DNA of 13,245 nt from an uncultured Eudoraea sp. (GCA_905479615.1 CAJQNH010000130.1:1-13245), one strand, 5' to 3'; counted from the stretch's first letter, positions 1-7,851 are shown. Notes: generated by a model not told the origin, from the sequence alone. Numbers and translations: made by a program.

Positions 1-54
1 CAAGAATAAACCTATTTTTGCAATATTCTTTTCGTAACTCCGAAGGGTCTTCAT
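1..54 (-). CDS. N-terminal fragment of an unidentified minus-strand protein (partial, leaves window)
   Basis: The minus strand is open from an ATG at 54 to the window edge, 18 codons, reading MKTLRSYEKNIAKIGLFL. A basic stretch followed by the start of a hydrophobic run looks like the beginning of a signal peptide or membrane anchor. The start is supported by a Bacteroidota -7-like octamer (TATTTTTG on the minus strand) a few bases upstream at 61-68. The gene is divergent from the RNA methyltransferase that begins at 79, with only 24 bases between the two start codons. Eighteen residues are too few to identify the product. An exported or envelope protein is a guess from the hydrophobic start only. 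Confidence 0.45.
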   Translation of the reverse strand, partial: MKTLRSYEKNIAKIGLFL

Positions 55-60
55 AGAAGC

Positions 61-68
61 CAAAAATA
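61..68 (-). promoter_or_regulatory. Candidate -7 element for the minus-strand gene starting at 54
   Basis: The minus strand reads TATTTTTG, a full match to the Bacteroidota -7 consensus TAnnTTTG, 6 bases upstream of the ATG at 54. The nearest TTG for a -33 element (94-96 on the minus strand) lies 25 bases away, slightly longer than the usual spacing. If real, the transcript would be nearly leaderless. The match is short and could be chance in AT-rich DNA. Confidence 0.35.
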
Positions 69-78
69 CATTATTTGA

Positions 79-822
79 ATGGTTGTTAAAAGTCAATTAA
101 AATTTATAAAAAGCTTATATCAAAAAAAGTACCGAATTCAAAACAAACTTTTTGTGGTAGAAGGGAAAAAGGTCGTTTCAGAGCTATTGAATTCTGAATT
201 TAAGATACATAGTATCTACAGTGCTGATCCCGAATTTAAGACAAAAAACAAAGAAGAAGTTTACTATATTTCGGAAAAGGATCTAACAAGAATAAGTTCT
301 CATAAAAGTCCAAATAAAATATTGGGAATATTTGAAATTCCCGAACCTGCAGCCATTAATTTTTCTGATTGGGTTGTTGTTTTGGATGCTATACAGGACC
401 CCGGAAATTTGGGAACCATCATAAGGTTATGTGACTGGTTTGGAATATTGCATTTGGTTTGCTCTCCTGATACGGTAGATTGTTATAACCCTAAAGTCTT
501 ACAAGCAACTATGGGTTCAATTGCCAGAGTAAATATTGTGTATGCTGATATTTCCGCACTGCTTGAAGAGAATAAAAATCCTGCTTATGGCACATACATG
601 AATGGGAAATCTGTGTACTCTGAAAGTCTTCCTGAAAAAGGGCTTTTAATATTGGGTAATGAAGGCAAAGGGATATCTGAAAAAGTAGGACTTCAGATAG
701 ATAAAGAAAACAGAATAGGGATCCCCCAATATGGAAAAAAAACAACCGAAAGTTTAAATGTAGCAACTGCCACAGCCATATTTTTAAGTGAAATTAGAAG
801 GAAAGAAAGCCAACCGATTTAA
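79..822 (+). CDS. SpoU/TrmH-family RNA 2'-O-ribose methyltransferase
   Basis: This is a cytoplasmic enzyme that transfers methyl from S-adenosylmethionine to a ribose 2'-OH of rRNA or tRNA. Its 247 residues show an N-terminal substrate-binding domain (about 1-85, with the phrase FVVEGKKVVSELL) followed by the SPOUT knot. The three SpoU motifs are complete: motif 1 DPGNLGTIIR (107-116) with the conserved Asn and Arg, motif 2 LGNEGKGIS (192-200), and motif 3 IPQ...ESLNVATATAI (215-234). The ATG at 79 gives the usual family N-terminus. A TATTTTTG octamer at 13-20 could be its -7 element, although it lies inside the divergent partial gene. The gene converges on porT. The exact target nucleotide cannot be read from sequence, so no symbol is given (RlmB-like or TrmH-like are both possible). 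Confidence 0.92.
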   Translation: MVVKSQLKFIKSLYQKKYRIQNKLFVVEGKKVVSELLNSEFKIHSIYSADPEFKTKNKEEVYYISEKDLTRISSHKSPNKILGIFEIPEPAAINFSDWVVVLDAIQDPGNLGTIIRLCDWFGILHLVCSPDTVDCYNPKVLQATMGSIARVNIVYADISALLEENKNPAYGTYMNGKSVYSESLPEKGLLILGNEGKGISEKVGLQIDKENRIGIPQYGKKTTESLNVATATAIFLSEIRRKESQPI

Positions 823-873
823 AGGATAAGATCTGTAAGCAGAAAAATACTAATGCACTTAAAAAGCTTATAC

Positions 874-1572
874 CTATTCAAAAGTAAAATTCACGAAAAC
901 CCCTCTGGTTTTCATGGCATCAATATTACCAGTCCATGGACTGTTAGGGTCATTGTCAGGGACTAATTCATTGCTAAGAGCAAAGATCCCCCTTATAGAA
1001 GGAGAAAATTTGAAATATTCAGTGTAGAAATCAATTCCAAATCCAATTTCCCAGTTATAGAGCGTTTTTGTCATTCGAAAAGTACCACTGCTATTATCAT
1101 CAAGACTATCCTCATTACTACCCAAATTTAAAGAAGCAGACGCGCCACCAATAATAAAAGGTTTCCAGTTGCCAAATCTTCGGGCACTTATTTTTAAAAG
1201 TAGAGGAAAATTTATATAGGTAGATTTTACTTCTCTTATTGCATCATTTTCACTTGCAAACCCTGTGTAACCTAAAGTTCGATTGGTATAAAATAAACCG
1301 GGTTCAAAGCGAAGGTCTAAAAATTCGTTAATTCTCATTTCGCCAATCAGACCTACATTGAAGCCTATAGACTTGTCAACTAAGACATCATCCAAGTCGT
1401 TCTTGTATTCAAATTTGAAGTCATATTGATTAAATCCGAGATAATATCCCCAATTTAAAAATGCTTTGTCTTCATTTTCAAGATTTATGATGGGTTTTTC
1501 TTTAAATTGAGCGCGCAATGGACTAGTAACCAGCAGTAAGAAACCTATCAGAAAAAATAAGATATATTTCAT
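874..1572 (-). CDS. porT: PorT (SprT) outer-membrane protein of the type IX secretion / gliding system
   Basis: The 232 residues start with a clear signal peptide (residues 1-21, hydrophobic core FFLIGFLLLV, cleavage after ...PLRA before Q22). The rest alternates short hydrophobic and polar strands with many glycines and aromatics, as in a small outer-membrane beta-barrel. Phrases such as WGYYLGFNQYDFKFEYK (41-57), GFNVGLIGEMRINEFLDLRFEPGLFY (starting near 70) and the strand around PFIIGG (138-143) fit the flavobacterial PorT/SprT family. PorT is required for secretion through the Bacteroidota type IX system and, in gliders, for motility adhesins. It starts 4 bases after the ubiE stop, so it is probably co-transcribed with ubiE, a familiar pairing in this class. 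A general porin-family protein is the fallback reading. Confidence 0.82.
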   Translation of the reverse strand: MKYILFFLIGFLLLVTSPLRAQFKEKPIINLENEDKAFLNWGYYLGFNQYDFKFEYKNDLDDVLVDKSIGFNVGLIGEMRINEFLDLRFEPGLFYTNRTLGYTGFASENDAIREVKSTYINFPLLLKISARRFGNWKPFIIGGASASLNLGSNEDSLDDNSSGTFRMTKTLYNWEIGFGIDFYTEYFKFSPSIRGIFALSNELVPDNDPNSPWTGNIDAMKTRGVFVNFTFE

Positions 1573-1576
1573 TCTT

Positions 1577-2305
1577 CTATTTTGTAGCTATATATATAGA
1601 TGCCACTCCAAATGTCTGTGGCCTGTTCTCCATAGCTATAAACCCAATTTTCCCTAAAATATTGTTGAAGGCCTGGCCGTAAGGGAAAACTGCCGCAGAT
1701 TCTGAAAGATAAGCGTAAGCAGAGCGGTCTTTGGAGAAAAGTTTTCCAATTAAAGGAAGGATATTTTTAGTGTAAAACCAATATCCTTGTTTAAAGGGCG
1801 TTTTCATAGGTACGGAAGTCTCGAGAATCACGAAGGTGCCTTTAGGTTTTAAAACCCGATATATCTCCGATAAACCTTTTTCAAGATTTTCAAAATTGCG
1901 AACTCCAAATGCCACAGTAACTGCATCAAAGCTATGGTCTTCAAATGGAAGGTTTTCACTGTCACCCACAATCATTTCAATAGTAGCATTTAAACCCTTT
2001 TCTGATACTTTTTTTTTCCCAACCTCAAGCATTCCCTTAGAAATATCCAAACCTATTATTTGTTCTGCACCTGTTTTAACCAAGTTAATGGCTAAATCTC
2101 CTGTTCCGGTTGCTATGTCCAGGATATTTTTCGGATTTTTATTCTTTAAAATTTTTACTACCCTGTTTCTCCATTTAATATCTATGCCAAAAGAAATTAC
2201 GCGATTTAAGCTGTCATAGCTGCCGGAAATTGTATCAAACATTTGTGTAACCTGTTCCTTTTTTCCAAGTGTTGATGTCTTGTAAGGTTTTACTTTTTTG
2301 GGCAT
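1577..2305 (-). CDS. ubiE: Demethylmenaquinone methyltransferase (UbiE/MenG)
   Basis: This is a SAM-dependent C-methyltransferase for the last step of menaquinone synthesis (demethylmenaquinone to menaquinone). From the ATG at 2305 it is 242 residues, normal for the family. Seen: the UbiE signature region YDSLNRVISFGIDIKWR (30-46), SAM motif I DIATGTGDLA (63-72), acidic residue D87 after the next strand (IIGLDIS), motif II around DSFDAV-like SFDAVTVAFGVRNFENLEKG (starting at 125), and RVLKPKG (150-156). The frame stays open upstream to a TTG at 2347, but that would add 14 residues not typical of the family, and a -7 promoter octamer sits at 2322-2329 inside the extension. ATG 2305 is therefore preferred. 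No strong ribosome-binding site is visible. It is first in a two-gene unit with porT and divergent from trkA. Confidence 0.93.
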   Translation of the reverse strand: MPKKVKPYKTSTLGKKEQVTQMFDTISGSYDSLNRVISFGIDIKWRNRVVKILKNKNPKNILDIATGTGDLAINLVKTGAEQIIGLDISKGMLEVGKKKVSEKGLNATIEMIVGDSENLPFEDHSFDAVTVAFGVRNFENLEKGLSEIYRVLKPKGTFVILETSVPMKTPFKQGYWFYTKNILPLIGKLFSKDRSAYAYLSESAAVFPYGQAFNNILGKIGFIAMENRPQTFGVASIYIATK

Positions 2306-2321
2306 AAGGTAAATTTTCGGG

Positions 2322-2329
2322 CAAAGATA
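2322..2329 (-). promoter_or_regulatory. Candidate -7 promoter element for ubiE-porT
   Basis: The minus strand reads TATCTTTG, a full TAnnTTTG match, ending 16 bases before the ubiE ATG at 2305. A TTG that could act as the -33 element lies at 2345-2347 on the minus strand, with a 15-base spacer, slightly short. Its place inside the alternative N-terminal extension argues for the ATG start. Confidence 0.5.
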
Positions 2330-2377
2330 ATATAAAGCCCGCTTCAAGAATGGGTGTTAATAGAGATAATCCAAATT

Positions 2378-2418
2378 GATTTAATGTCCATTTTTGCCTG
2401 CCAAGTTAGACATTAATC
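2378..2418. repeat. Inverted repeat in the ubiE/trkA divergent gap
   Basis: The left arm GATTTAATGTC (2378-2388) and right arm GACATTAATC (2409-2418) are reverse complements apart from one extra T in the left arm; the core TTAATGTC/GACATTAA is a perfect 8 bp. The arms are separated by 20 bases. No T-run follows on either strand, so it does not look like an intrinsic terminator. It lies between two divergent transcription units, just upstream of the candidate trkA promoter. An operator for one or both is possible but unproven. Confidence 0.45.
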
Positions 2419-2427
2419 AAAATAAAA

Positions 2428-2455
2428 TTGCGTAATTTTAGCATTGCAAACTTTG
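2428..2455 (+). promoter_or_regulatory. Candidate promoter for trkA-trkH
   Basis: A TTG at 2428-2430 is followed after 17 bases by AAACTTTG (2448-2455), which matches the Bacteroidota -7 consensus TAnnTTTG at all fixed positions but the first. The spacing is within the usual range. It would give a leader of about 90 bases before the trkA ATG at 2551. One mismatch keeps this tentative. Confidence 0.33.
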
Positions 2456-2550
2456 CAAATACAACGTACATGAGCTGCATTGGCTTATATTATATAAAGA
2501 TAGCTCCTTTACGCAACATTCGGACTCTTGATAATTAATAAAGACTAAAG

Positions 2551-3900
2551 ATGAGAATTATTATTGCGGGGGCAGGTGAAGTTGGTTTTCATTTGGCAAA
2601 ACTTTTATCTTATGAATCCCAGAACATTACGTTGATTGATTCCAACAAGGAAAGTTTAACTTATGCAGACAATCATTTGGATATAAAAGTTCTAAAAGGT
2701 GATGCAACTTCAATTTCTGTTTTAAGAGAAGCCAAAGTTGAAAATTCTGATCTTGTAATTGGCGTAACTTCTTCTGAAACAACAAATATTACCCTTTGTT
2801 TACTAGCTAAACAAATGGGGTGTAAAAAGACGATTGCAAGAATTTCAAATATTGAATTCATCGATAACAAGGAGCTGATTAGATTTTCTGAAATGGGAAT
2901 TGATGAATTGATCTCGCCTGAAGAGCTGGCCGCCACAGAAATTCAACTATTACTAGATCAGTCGGCTTTTTTCGACACTTACGAATTCGAGGCAGGGGCA
3001 TTGATGATGGTTGGTGTTACCTTCCCTAAGGGCGCCCCGTTTATTGGCAAATCTGTCAAAGATGCAGCAAGTATATTTTCCGGATTACATTTTATGCCTA
3101 TTGCCATGCAACGTGTTGGAACCCAGTTTACACTTATCCCCAGAGGCGATACAGTTTTTAAAGACAAGGACCAGGTATATTTTGTAATTGATAAAGAAGG
3201 TGTAGATGACCTTTACAAGCTAACCGGGAAAAAGAAGGAAGAAATAAAAAATGTAATGATTTTAGGAGGTAGTAAAGTTGGTTATAATGCGGCCCGAGAT
3301 CTTTGCGCAAAAAAATTCAATGTTAAATTAATAGAAAAAAACAAAGAAAAAGCTTTTGACATATCTGATAGTCTGCCAAATGTACTGGTGATAAATGGCG
3401 ATGGCAGGAATTTGGAGTTATTGGAGGAAGAAAGCTTGGAATCTATGGATGCATTTATTGCGGTTACCGGAAATTCTGAAACTAATATTATGTCTTGTCT
3501 GATGGCAAGATCCAAGAATATCAAAAAAACGATCGCTCTGGTAGAAAACATGGACTACTTTCAACTTTCACAATCCATTGGGGTTGATACCTTAATTAAT
3601 AAGAAATTACTAGCTGCCAATAATATCTTTCGTTATGTAAGAAGGGGTGAGGTAGTAGCTCTAACGCGATTAAATAACCTAAACGCCGAAATCCTGGAAT
3701 TTGAAGTAAAGGCTACTTCAAAGGTAAATGGACAAATAATACGTGAATTAGAATTCCCAAGAAAAGCTATTATTGGTGGTATTGTCAGAAATGGTAAAGG
3801 AAATATTGCCTTGGGAGATTTTAGGATTGAGGAAGGCGATAGAGTGGTGGTTTGCTGTCTGCCAGATTCCATTTCAAAAATTGAAAGACTCTTTATATAA
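2551..3900 (+). CDS. trkA: TrkA, NAD-binding regulatory subunit of the Trk potassium uptake system
   Basis: TrkA is the peripheral cytoplasmic subunit that gates the TrkH K+ channel in response to bound nucleotide. Its 449 residues give the full double-RCK layout. The first Rossmann RCK_N opens with IIIAGAGEVGFHLA (3-16, GxGxxG) with acidic D30 closing the second strand; its RCK_C domain spans about 145-225. A second Rossmann unit opens with ILGGSKVGYNAAR (237-249) with E262 at the matching place; the final RCK_C is about 375-449. D51 and D284 follow the strand KVLKGDAT / VINGDG as expected. The second glycine motif has GGSKVG rather than GAGEVG, common for the C-terminal half. The start gives the canonical MRIIIAGAGEVG N-terminus; only a weak purine stretch (AAAG) precedes it. 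It overlaps trkH by one base, so the two are one operon. Confidence 0.95.
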   Translation: MRIIIAGAGEVGFHLAKLLSYESQNITLIDSNKESLTYADNHLDIKVLKGDATSISVLREAKVENSDLVIGVTSSETTNITLCLLAKQMGCKKTIARISNIEFIDNKELIRFSEMGIDELISPEELAATEIQLLLDQSAFFDTYEFEAGALMMVGVTFPKGAPFIGKSVKDAASIFSGLHFMPIAMQRVGTQFTLIPRGDTVFKDKDQVYFVIDKEGVDDLYKLTGKKKEEIKNVMILGGSKVGYNAARDLCAKKFNVKLIEKNKEKAFDISDSLPNVLVINGDGRNLELLEEESLESMDAFIAVTGNSETNIMSCLMARSKNIKKTIALVENMDYFQLSQSIGVDTLINKKLLAANNIFRYVRRGEVVALTRLNNLNAEILEFEVKATSKVNGQIIRELEFPRKAIIGGIVRNGKGNIALGDFRIEEGDRVVVCCLPDSISKIERLFI

Positions 3901-5393
3901 TGACGGGATTAAATTATAGAATAATAATCCACCTTATGGGATTGCTGTTATTATTCAATGGCGGTTTCATGTTAATTGCTGCATTGGTTAGCAGGGTGTA
4001 CAATGATGGTGCTACACTAGATATTACATTGGCCGCAATAATAACATTATTGTTAGGAATTCTGGCCATGTTTTATACCAGAGGTCATGATAAAAAAGTT
4101 AAAAAGAAAGAAGGTTATATTATAGTTACCCTTGGTTGGATTGTGATGTCAGCCTCTGGAGTAATGCCCTATATATTTTCCGGAGCCATTCCCAGCATTA
4201 CAAATGCATTTTTTGAAACTATTTCAGGATATACAACCACAGGGGCTTCAATTCTTAACGATATTGAATCTATTCCCAAAGGGATTCTTTTTTGGCGTAG
4301 TCTTACCCATTGGATAGGAGGTATGGGTATTATTGTTCTGGCCATTGCCATTCTTCCTTTATTGGGAATTGGGGGAATGCAATTATTTGCAGCTGAGGCT
4401 CCTGGACCTAGTGCCGACAAGTTGCATCCAAGGATTACCGACACAGCTAAAAGACTTTGGTTAATTTATGTTGGATATACTGCGGCTGAAACACTTTTAC
4501 TAAAAATAGCAGGGATGTCTTTTTTTGACGCACTAAACCATTCCATGGCTACATTATCGACGGGCGGATTTTCTACTAAAAATGCCAGTCTCGCTTATTG
4601 GAGTAACCAACCTCTTATTCAATATATTGTCATTGTCTTTATGTTTCTTGCGGGCAGTAATTTTGTGTTGAGCTATTTTGCATTTAAAGGGAAAATTCAA
4701 AGAGTGCTTAGGGATGAAGAGTTTAAATTCTACGGTATTTTTATTCTTATTTTCACATTGGTAACTGCCGTAGTTGTATATTTTATGGCTAATGTTGACG
4801 TACCAGACTACTATCCAATGCCATTTGGAGAAGCCGAGAGCTCCTTCAGACATGCTTTATTTCAGGTAGTTGCAGTGATTACCACTACAGGATTTGTAAC
4901 AGCAGATTTTACAGCCTGGACGCCATTTTTAACTGTTTTCTTTTTTGGGCTGATGTTTATGGGTGGCTCAGCAGGATCCACGGCAGGTGGTATTAAAGTA
5001 ATGAGGCATTTGCTAATTATTAAGAATGGGCTTCTCGAATTCAAAAGAACCTTGCATCCAAATGCTATTATTCCTGTAAGGTTCAATAATAAAACGGTAA
5101 GCGAACATATTGTATATAATGTGATAGCATTTTTTGTCCTTTATATGTTACTATTTATAATTGGGGCCCTTGTGCTTAGTCTTTTAGGCCTGGATTTTAT
5201 TTCTGCAATTGGTGGTGCGGCATCTTCACTTGGAAATGTTGGACCTGCATTTGGCAGTCTGAATCCCGTGGGCAATTATAATAGTTTACCGGCCTTGGGA
5301 AAATGGTGGTGTGGTTTTCTTATGCTAGCCGGAAGGCTAGAATTATTTACTGTGTTAATACTTTTTAATCCCTATTTCTGGAAAAAGATATGA
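3900..5393 (+). CDS. trkH: TrkH, membrane channel subunit of the Trk potassium uptake system
   Basis: TrkH is an inner-membrane K+ translocating subunit, complete at 497 residues. It is made of four M1-pore loop-M2 repeats. The pore-loop filter segments are visible: YTTTGAS (111-117), STGGFS (220-225), TTTGFV (328-333) and SLGNVGPA (443-450), each with the filter glycine. The stretch GGSAGSTAGGIKVMRH (355-370) belongs to the characteristic third-repeat gating region. Hydrophobic segments include about 9-30, 42-58, 73-93, 137-158, 239-261, 275-296, 341-357, 404-430 and 473-490. The ATG shares its A with the last base of the trkA TAA stop (TAATG), which points to translational coupling. The 3' end converges on the aminotransferase gene with 35 bases between stops and no obvious terminator there. 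Confidence 0.95.
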   Translation: MTGLNYRIIIHLMGLLLLFNGGFMLIAALVSRVYNDGATLDITLAAIITLLLGILAMFYTRGHDKKVKKKEGYIIVTLGWIVMSASGVMPYIFSGAIPSITNAFFETISGYTTTGASILNDIESIPKGILFWRSLTHWIGGMGIIVLAIAILPLLGIGGMQLFAAEAPGPSADKLHPRITDTAKRLWLIYVGYTAAETLLLKIAGMSFFDALNHSMATLSTGGFSTKNASLAYWSNQPLIQYIVIVFMFLAGSNFVLSYFAFKGKIQRVLRDEEFKFYGIFILIFTLVTAVVVYFMANVDVPDYYPMPFGEAESSFRHALFQVVAVITTTGFVTADFTAWTPFLTVFFFGLMFMGGSAGSTAGGIKVMRHLLIIKNGLLEFKRTLHPNAIIPVRFNNKTVSEHIVYNVIAFFVLYMLLFIIGALVLSLLGLDFISAIGGAASSLGNVGPAFGSLNPVGNYNSLPALGKWWCGFLMLAGRLELFTVLILFNPYFWKKI

Positions 5394-5428
5394 CATTTCA
5401 GAAATATGATTAATGCTAAATTTGGAAC

Positions 5429-6613
5429 TTAGACTACTGCTTTTATTCTTTTAACGGCTTCTCTTAATTCATCTTCCGAAGCAGCATATGAAATTCGTAT
5501 ACAGTTTGGATTGCCAAATGCCTCACCAGTAACAGTGGCTACATTGGCGTTTTCCAATAAATACAAAGCAAAATCAGACGCATTATTGATTATAAAGCCG
5601 TTTAGCGTCTTACCGTAGAAACTTGAAATATCAGGAAAAACATAAAAAGCACCTTCCGGGACATTTAAATTAAACCCGTTTATTTCCCCTAAAAGCTGTA
5701 ATAAGAGATCTCGCCTTTTATGAAATTCATCAATCATGAATTGAATTTTACTAACAGGCGCATTTAAGGCCTCAATAGTAGCGCGTTGAGCAATAGCATT
5801 AGCTCCACTTGTAATTTGCCCCTGAAATTTGGTACAGGCCTTTGCGATCCATTCAGGCGCTCCTATATAACCAATTCTCCATCCGGTCATGGCAAAGGCT
5901 TTAGACACACCATTTACGGTAATGGTTCTGTCATACATTCCATCCATTGTCGCAATACTTTCATGTTTACCCCTGAAATTAATATGTTCGTAAATCTCAT
6001 CGGATACAACCAGTATTCGCGGATAATTTTTTAATATTCGGGCAATGCCTTCCAACTCTTCATTATTATAAACGGAGCCACTTGGATTACAGGGTGAACT
6101 GAACCAGATCATTTTTGTTTTGGGGGTGATGGCCGCCTCCAATTGTTCGGGGGTCATCTTAAAATCTGTTTCTATACTGGTTGGAACCTCAACCGGGACA
6201 CCTTCTGCGAGTTTCACAATATCACTGTAACTTACCCAATAAGGAGCGGGTAATATTACTTCGTCCCCTTTATTGATTATTACCATTGCTACATTAGCAA
6301 GAGATTGTTTTGCCCCTGTAGATACAACTATTTGGTTTAACCCGTAATCCAGGTTATTATCCCTTTTAAATTTGTTGGATATAGCCTGTTTAAGATCTGC
6401 GTATCCATCTACCGGGGAGTAACTGCTATAATTCTCATCAATTGCTTTTTTTGCTGCATCCTTGATAAATTCTGGGATATTGAAATCGGGTTCCCCCAGG
6501 CTTAACCCAATGATATCTTTCCCCTGAGTTCTTAATTCCCTCGCTTTTGCGGCCATAGCTAAAGTGGCCGAAGTAGACATATTTTTAATTCTATCGGATA
6601 AAAGGTTGCTCAT
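5429..6613 (-). CDS. Class I/II pyridoxal-phosphate aminotransferase, aspartate aminotransferase type
   Basis: This cytoplasmic fold-type I aminotransferase probably interconverts aspartate and 2-oxoglutarate with oxaloacetate and glutamate. The protein is 394 residues, typical of the bacterial Ib subgroup. PLP-site residues seen: G100 and A101 in STGAKQ, W126 in PAPYWVSY, N176 in CNPSGS, D205 and Y208 in VSDEIYEH, the Schiff-base K238 in VNGVSKAFAMTGWRIGY, and the phosphate-side R246. The substrate carboxylate Arg is R373 in CIRISYA. N-terminal GLSLGEPDF (36-44) is the usual substrate-loop region. The ATG at 6613 is the family start. It follows the desaturase by 13 bases, so it is probably transcribed with it. 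Substrate preference (aspartate versus a broader range including prephenate or aromatic keto acids) cannot be settled from the motifs, so no symbol is given. Confidence 0.92.
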   Translation of the reverse strand: MSNLLSDRIKNMSTSATLAMAAKARELRTQGKDIIGLSLGEPDFNIPEFIKDAAKKAIDENYSSYSPVDGYADLKQAISNKFKRDNNLDYGLNQIVVSTGAKQSLANVAMVIINKGDEVILPAPYWVSYSDIVKLAEGVPVEVPTSIETDFKMTPEQLEAAITPKTKMIWFSSPCNPSGSVYNNEELEGIARILKNYPRILVVSDEIYEHINFRGKHESIATMDGMYDRTITVNGVSKAFAMTGWRIGYIGAPEWIAKACTKFQGQITSGANAIAQRATIEALNAPVSKIQFMIDEFHKRRDLLLQLLGEINGFNLNVPEGAFYVFPDISSFYGKTLNGFIINNASDFALYLLENANVATVTGEAFGNPNCIRISYAASEDELREAVKRIKAVV

Positions 6614-6626
6614 TCTTGCGATAAAT

Positions 6627-7730
6627 TTACTGGTACTGTAATGAAGGCTTTTTGCCTAATTCTTTTAAGTGTTTGAAATGCGAAATTATGGCTTTTCTTG
6701 TAGTTTTATACTCGTTATAGGGTAAATTAAATTCCTTTGCGGTCTGTTTAACAATTTTGGAGATTTTTGTGTAATGAATATGGCTGATATTTGGAAAGAT
6801 ATGATGCTCTACCTGATGATTTAATCCGCCTGTAAACCAATTTACAACCTTGTTTTTAGTTCCAAAGTTAACAGTTGTCAGTAATTGATGAATAGCCCAT
6901 GTATTTTTCATGGTACCATCTTCTTCGGGTAAAGGAGTTTCTGCTTCATCTACCACGTGCGCTAATTGAAAAACAACACTAAGAATTACACCTGCAACAT
7001 AGTGCATAACAAAAAAGCCAAGTAGAATTTTCCACCATGCAATGTCTAAAATCAGCATGGGCAATACTATCCATATTGTTATATAAATCATTTTAGTAGC
7101 CACTAAAACGCTCCAGTTCAGGAAAGGGTTCGGAAACTTACCATAAGACAACTTACGTTTGGTATAGCGGTACATTTGCATAAAATCTGTCGTAATTGCC
7201 CAATTAAAAGTTAGTAGTCCATAAAGGAATAAGGAATAGTAATGCTGAAACTTATGAAACCTGTGCCATTTGGCATGTTCGGAAAAGCGTAATATTCTTC
7301 CTGCTTCAAGATCTTCATCGTGAGCGTGAATATTGGTATAAGTATGATGTAATACGTTATGCTGAACCTGCCAGTTATATACATTTCCCGCTAGAATATA
7401 AATACTGCTCCCCATTAGTTTGTTCACCCACTTTTTGGTTGAATAGGATCCGTGGTTTCCATCGTGCATAACATTCATACCAACGCCTGCCATTCCAACT
7501 CCCATCGTAATAGTTAGTAACAAATTTGCCCAATTTGGTAAATTCAAAGTCAGGATTAAAAAATAGGGAGCAAGAAAAAGACCAAACATAATAGCCGTTT
7601 TGAAATATAACCGCCAGTTTCCGGTTTTCTTTATATCATTTTCCTTGAAATAATCATTAACTCTTTTGTTCAAGGTTTTGAAGAACTGAGCCGAATCTTT
7701 TCGAGAAAATTTAATCGTGGTTGAATCCAT
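6627..7730 (-). CDS. Membrane fatty acid desaturase (acyl-CoA/acyl-lipid, three-histidine-box type)
   Basis: This integral-membrane di-iron enzyme introduces a double bond into an acyl chain. Its 367 residues carry all three histidine boxes: HDGNH (89-93), HNVLHH (124-129) and HQVEHH (305-310). Additional histidines H135, H137 and H281 lie nearby. Hydrophobic pairs at about 44-63, 68-86, 165-182, 205-228 and 235-256 flank the boxes as expected. No N-terminal cytochrome b5 domain is present, so electrons must come from a separate donor. The HQVEHH third box resembles front-end and linoleoyl-CoA-type desaturases, but regioselectivity cannot be read from it. The gene leads a likely two-gene unit with the aminotransferase and is divergent from rsmG. 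The best promoter match is TACCTTTG at 7841-7848 on the minus strand. Confidence 0.9.
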   Translation of the reverse strand: MDSTTIKFSRKDSAQFFKTLNKRVNDYFKENDIKKTGNWRLYFKTAIMFGLFLAPYFLILTLNLPNWANLLLTITMGVGMAGVGMNVMHDGNHGSYSTKKWVNKLMGSSIYILAGNVYNWQVQHNVLHHTYTNIHAHDEDLEAGRILRFSEHAKWHRFHKFQHYYSLFLYGLLTFNWAITTDFMQMYRYTKRKLSYGKFPNPFLNWSVLVATKMIYITIWIVLPMLILDIAWWKILLGFFVMHYVAGVILSVVFQLAHVVDEAETPLPEEDGTMKNTWAIHQLLTTVNFGTKNKVVNWFTGGLNHQVEHHIFPNISHIHYTKISKIVKQTAKEFNLPYNEYKTTRKAIISHFKHLKELGKKPSLQYQ

Positions 7731-7824
7731 ATGCAGAAATCATTTATGTAAATATAACGTAATATCTTCCTTTTTAATACCCTTCACGTGCGATAATTAT
7801 AAATGGCGTTAGTGGTGAATGTAT

Positions 7825-7832
7825 TATTTTTG
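7825..7832 (+). promoter_or_regulatory. Candidate -7 promoter element for rsmG
   Basis: TATTTTTG is a full match to the TAnnTTTG consensus and ends 19 bases before the rsmG ATG at 7852, leaving a short leader. No clean TTG lies at the expected -33 distance; the region has only GTTAG at 7808-7812. The motif is therefore half supported. Confidence 0.42.
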
Positions 7833-7840
7833 GTAAAATA

Positions 7841-7848
7841 CAAAGGTA
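7841..7848 (-). promoter_or_regulatory. Candidate -7 promoter element for the desaturase
   Basis: The minus strand reads TACCTTTG, matching TAnnTTTG and identical to the octamer ahead of pruA. It would give the desaturase a leader of about 105 bases. No TTG was found at the right -33 distance, which would lie inside the start of rsmG. It faces the rsmG element only 8 bases away. Confidence 0.33.
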
Positions 7849-7851
7849 CAT

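Noticed and set aside
823..873. Bidirectional terminator between the methyltransferase and porT
   Set aside because: Only a weak 7-pair stem with a G-T pair and a 25-base loop (TGTAAGC/GCTTATA), and no T-run on either strand.
2306..2347. Longer ubiE start at the TTG at 2347
   Set aside because: The added 14 residues are not typical of UbiE, and a -7 promoter octamer lies inside the extension.
5394..5428. Terminator between convergent trkH and the aminotransferase
   Set aside because: The only inverted repeat is ATTTC-A-GAAAT, with a one-base loop that cannot fold as a hairpin; no T-run.
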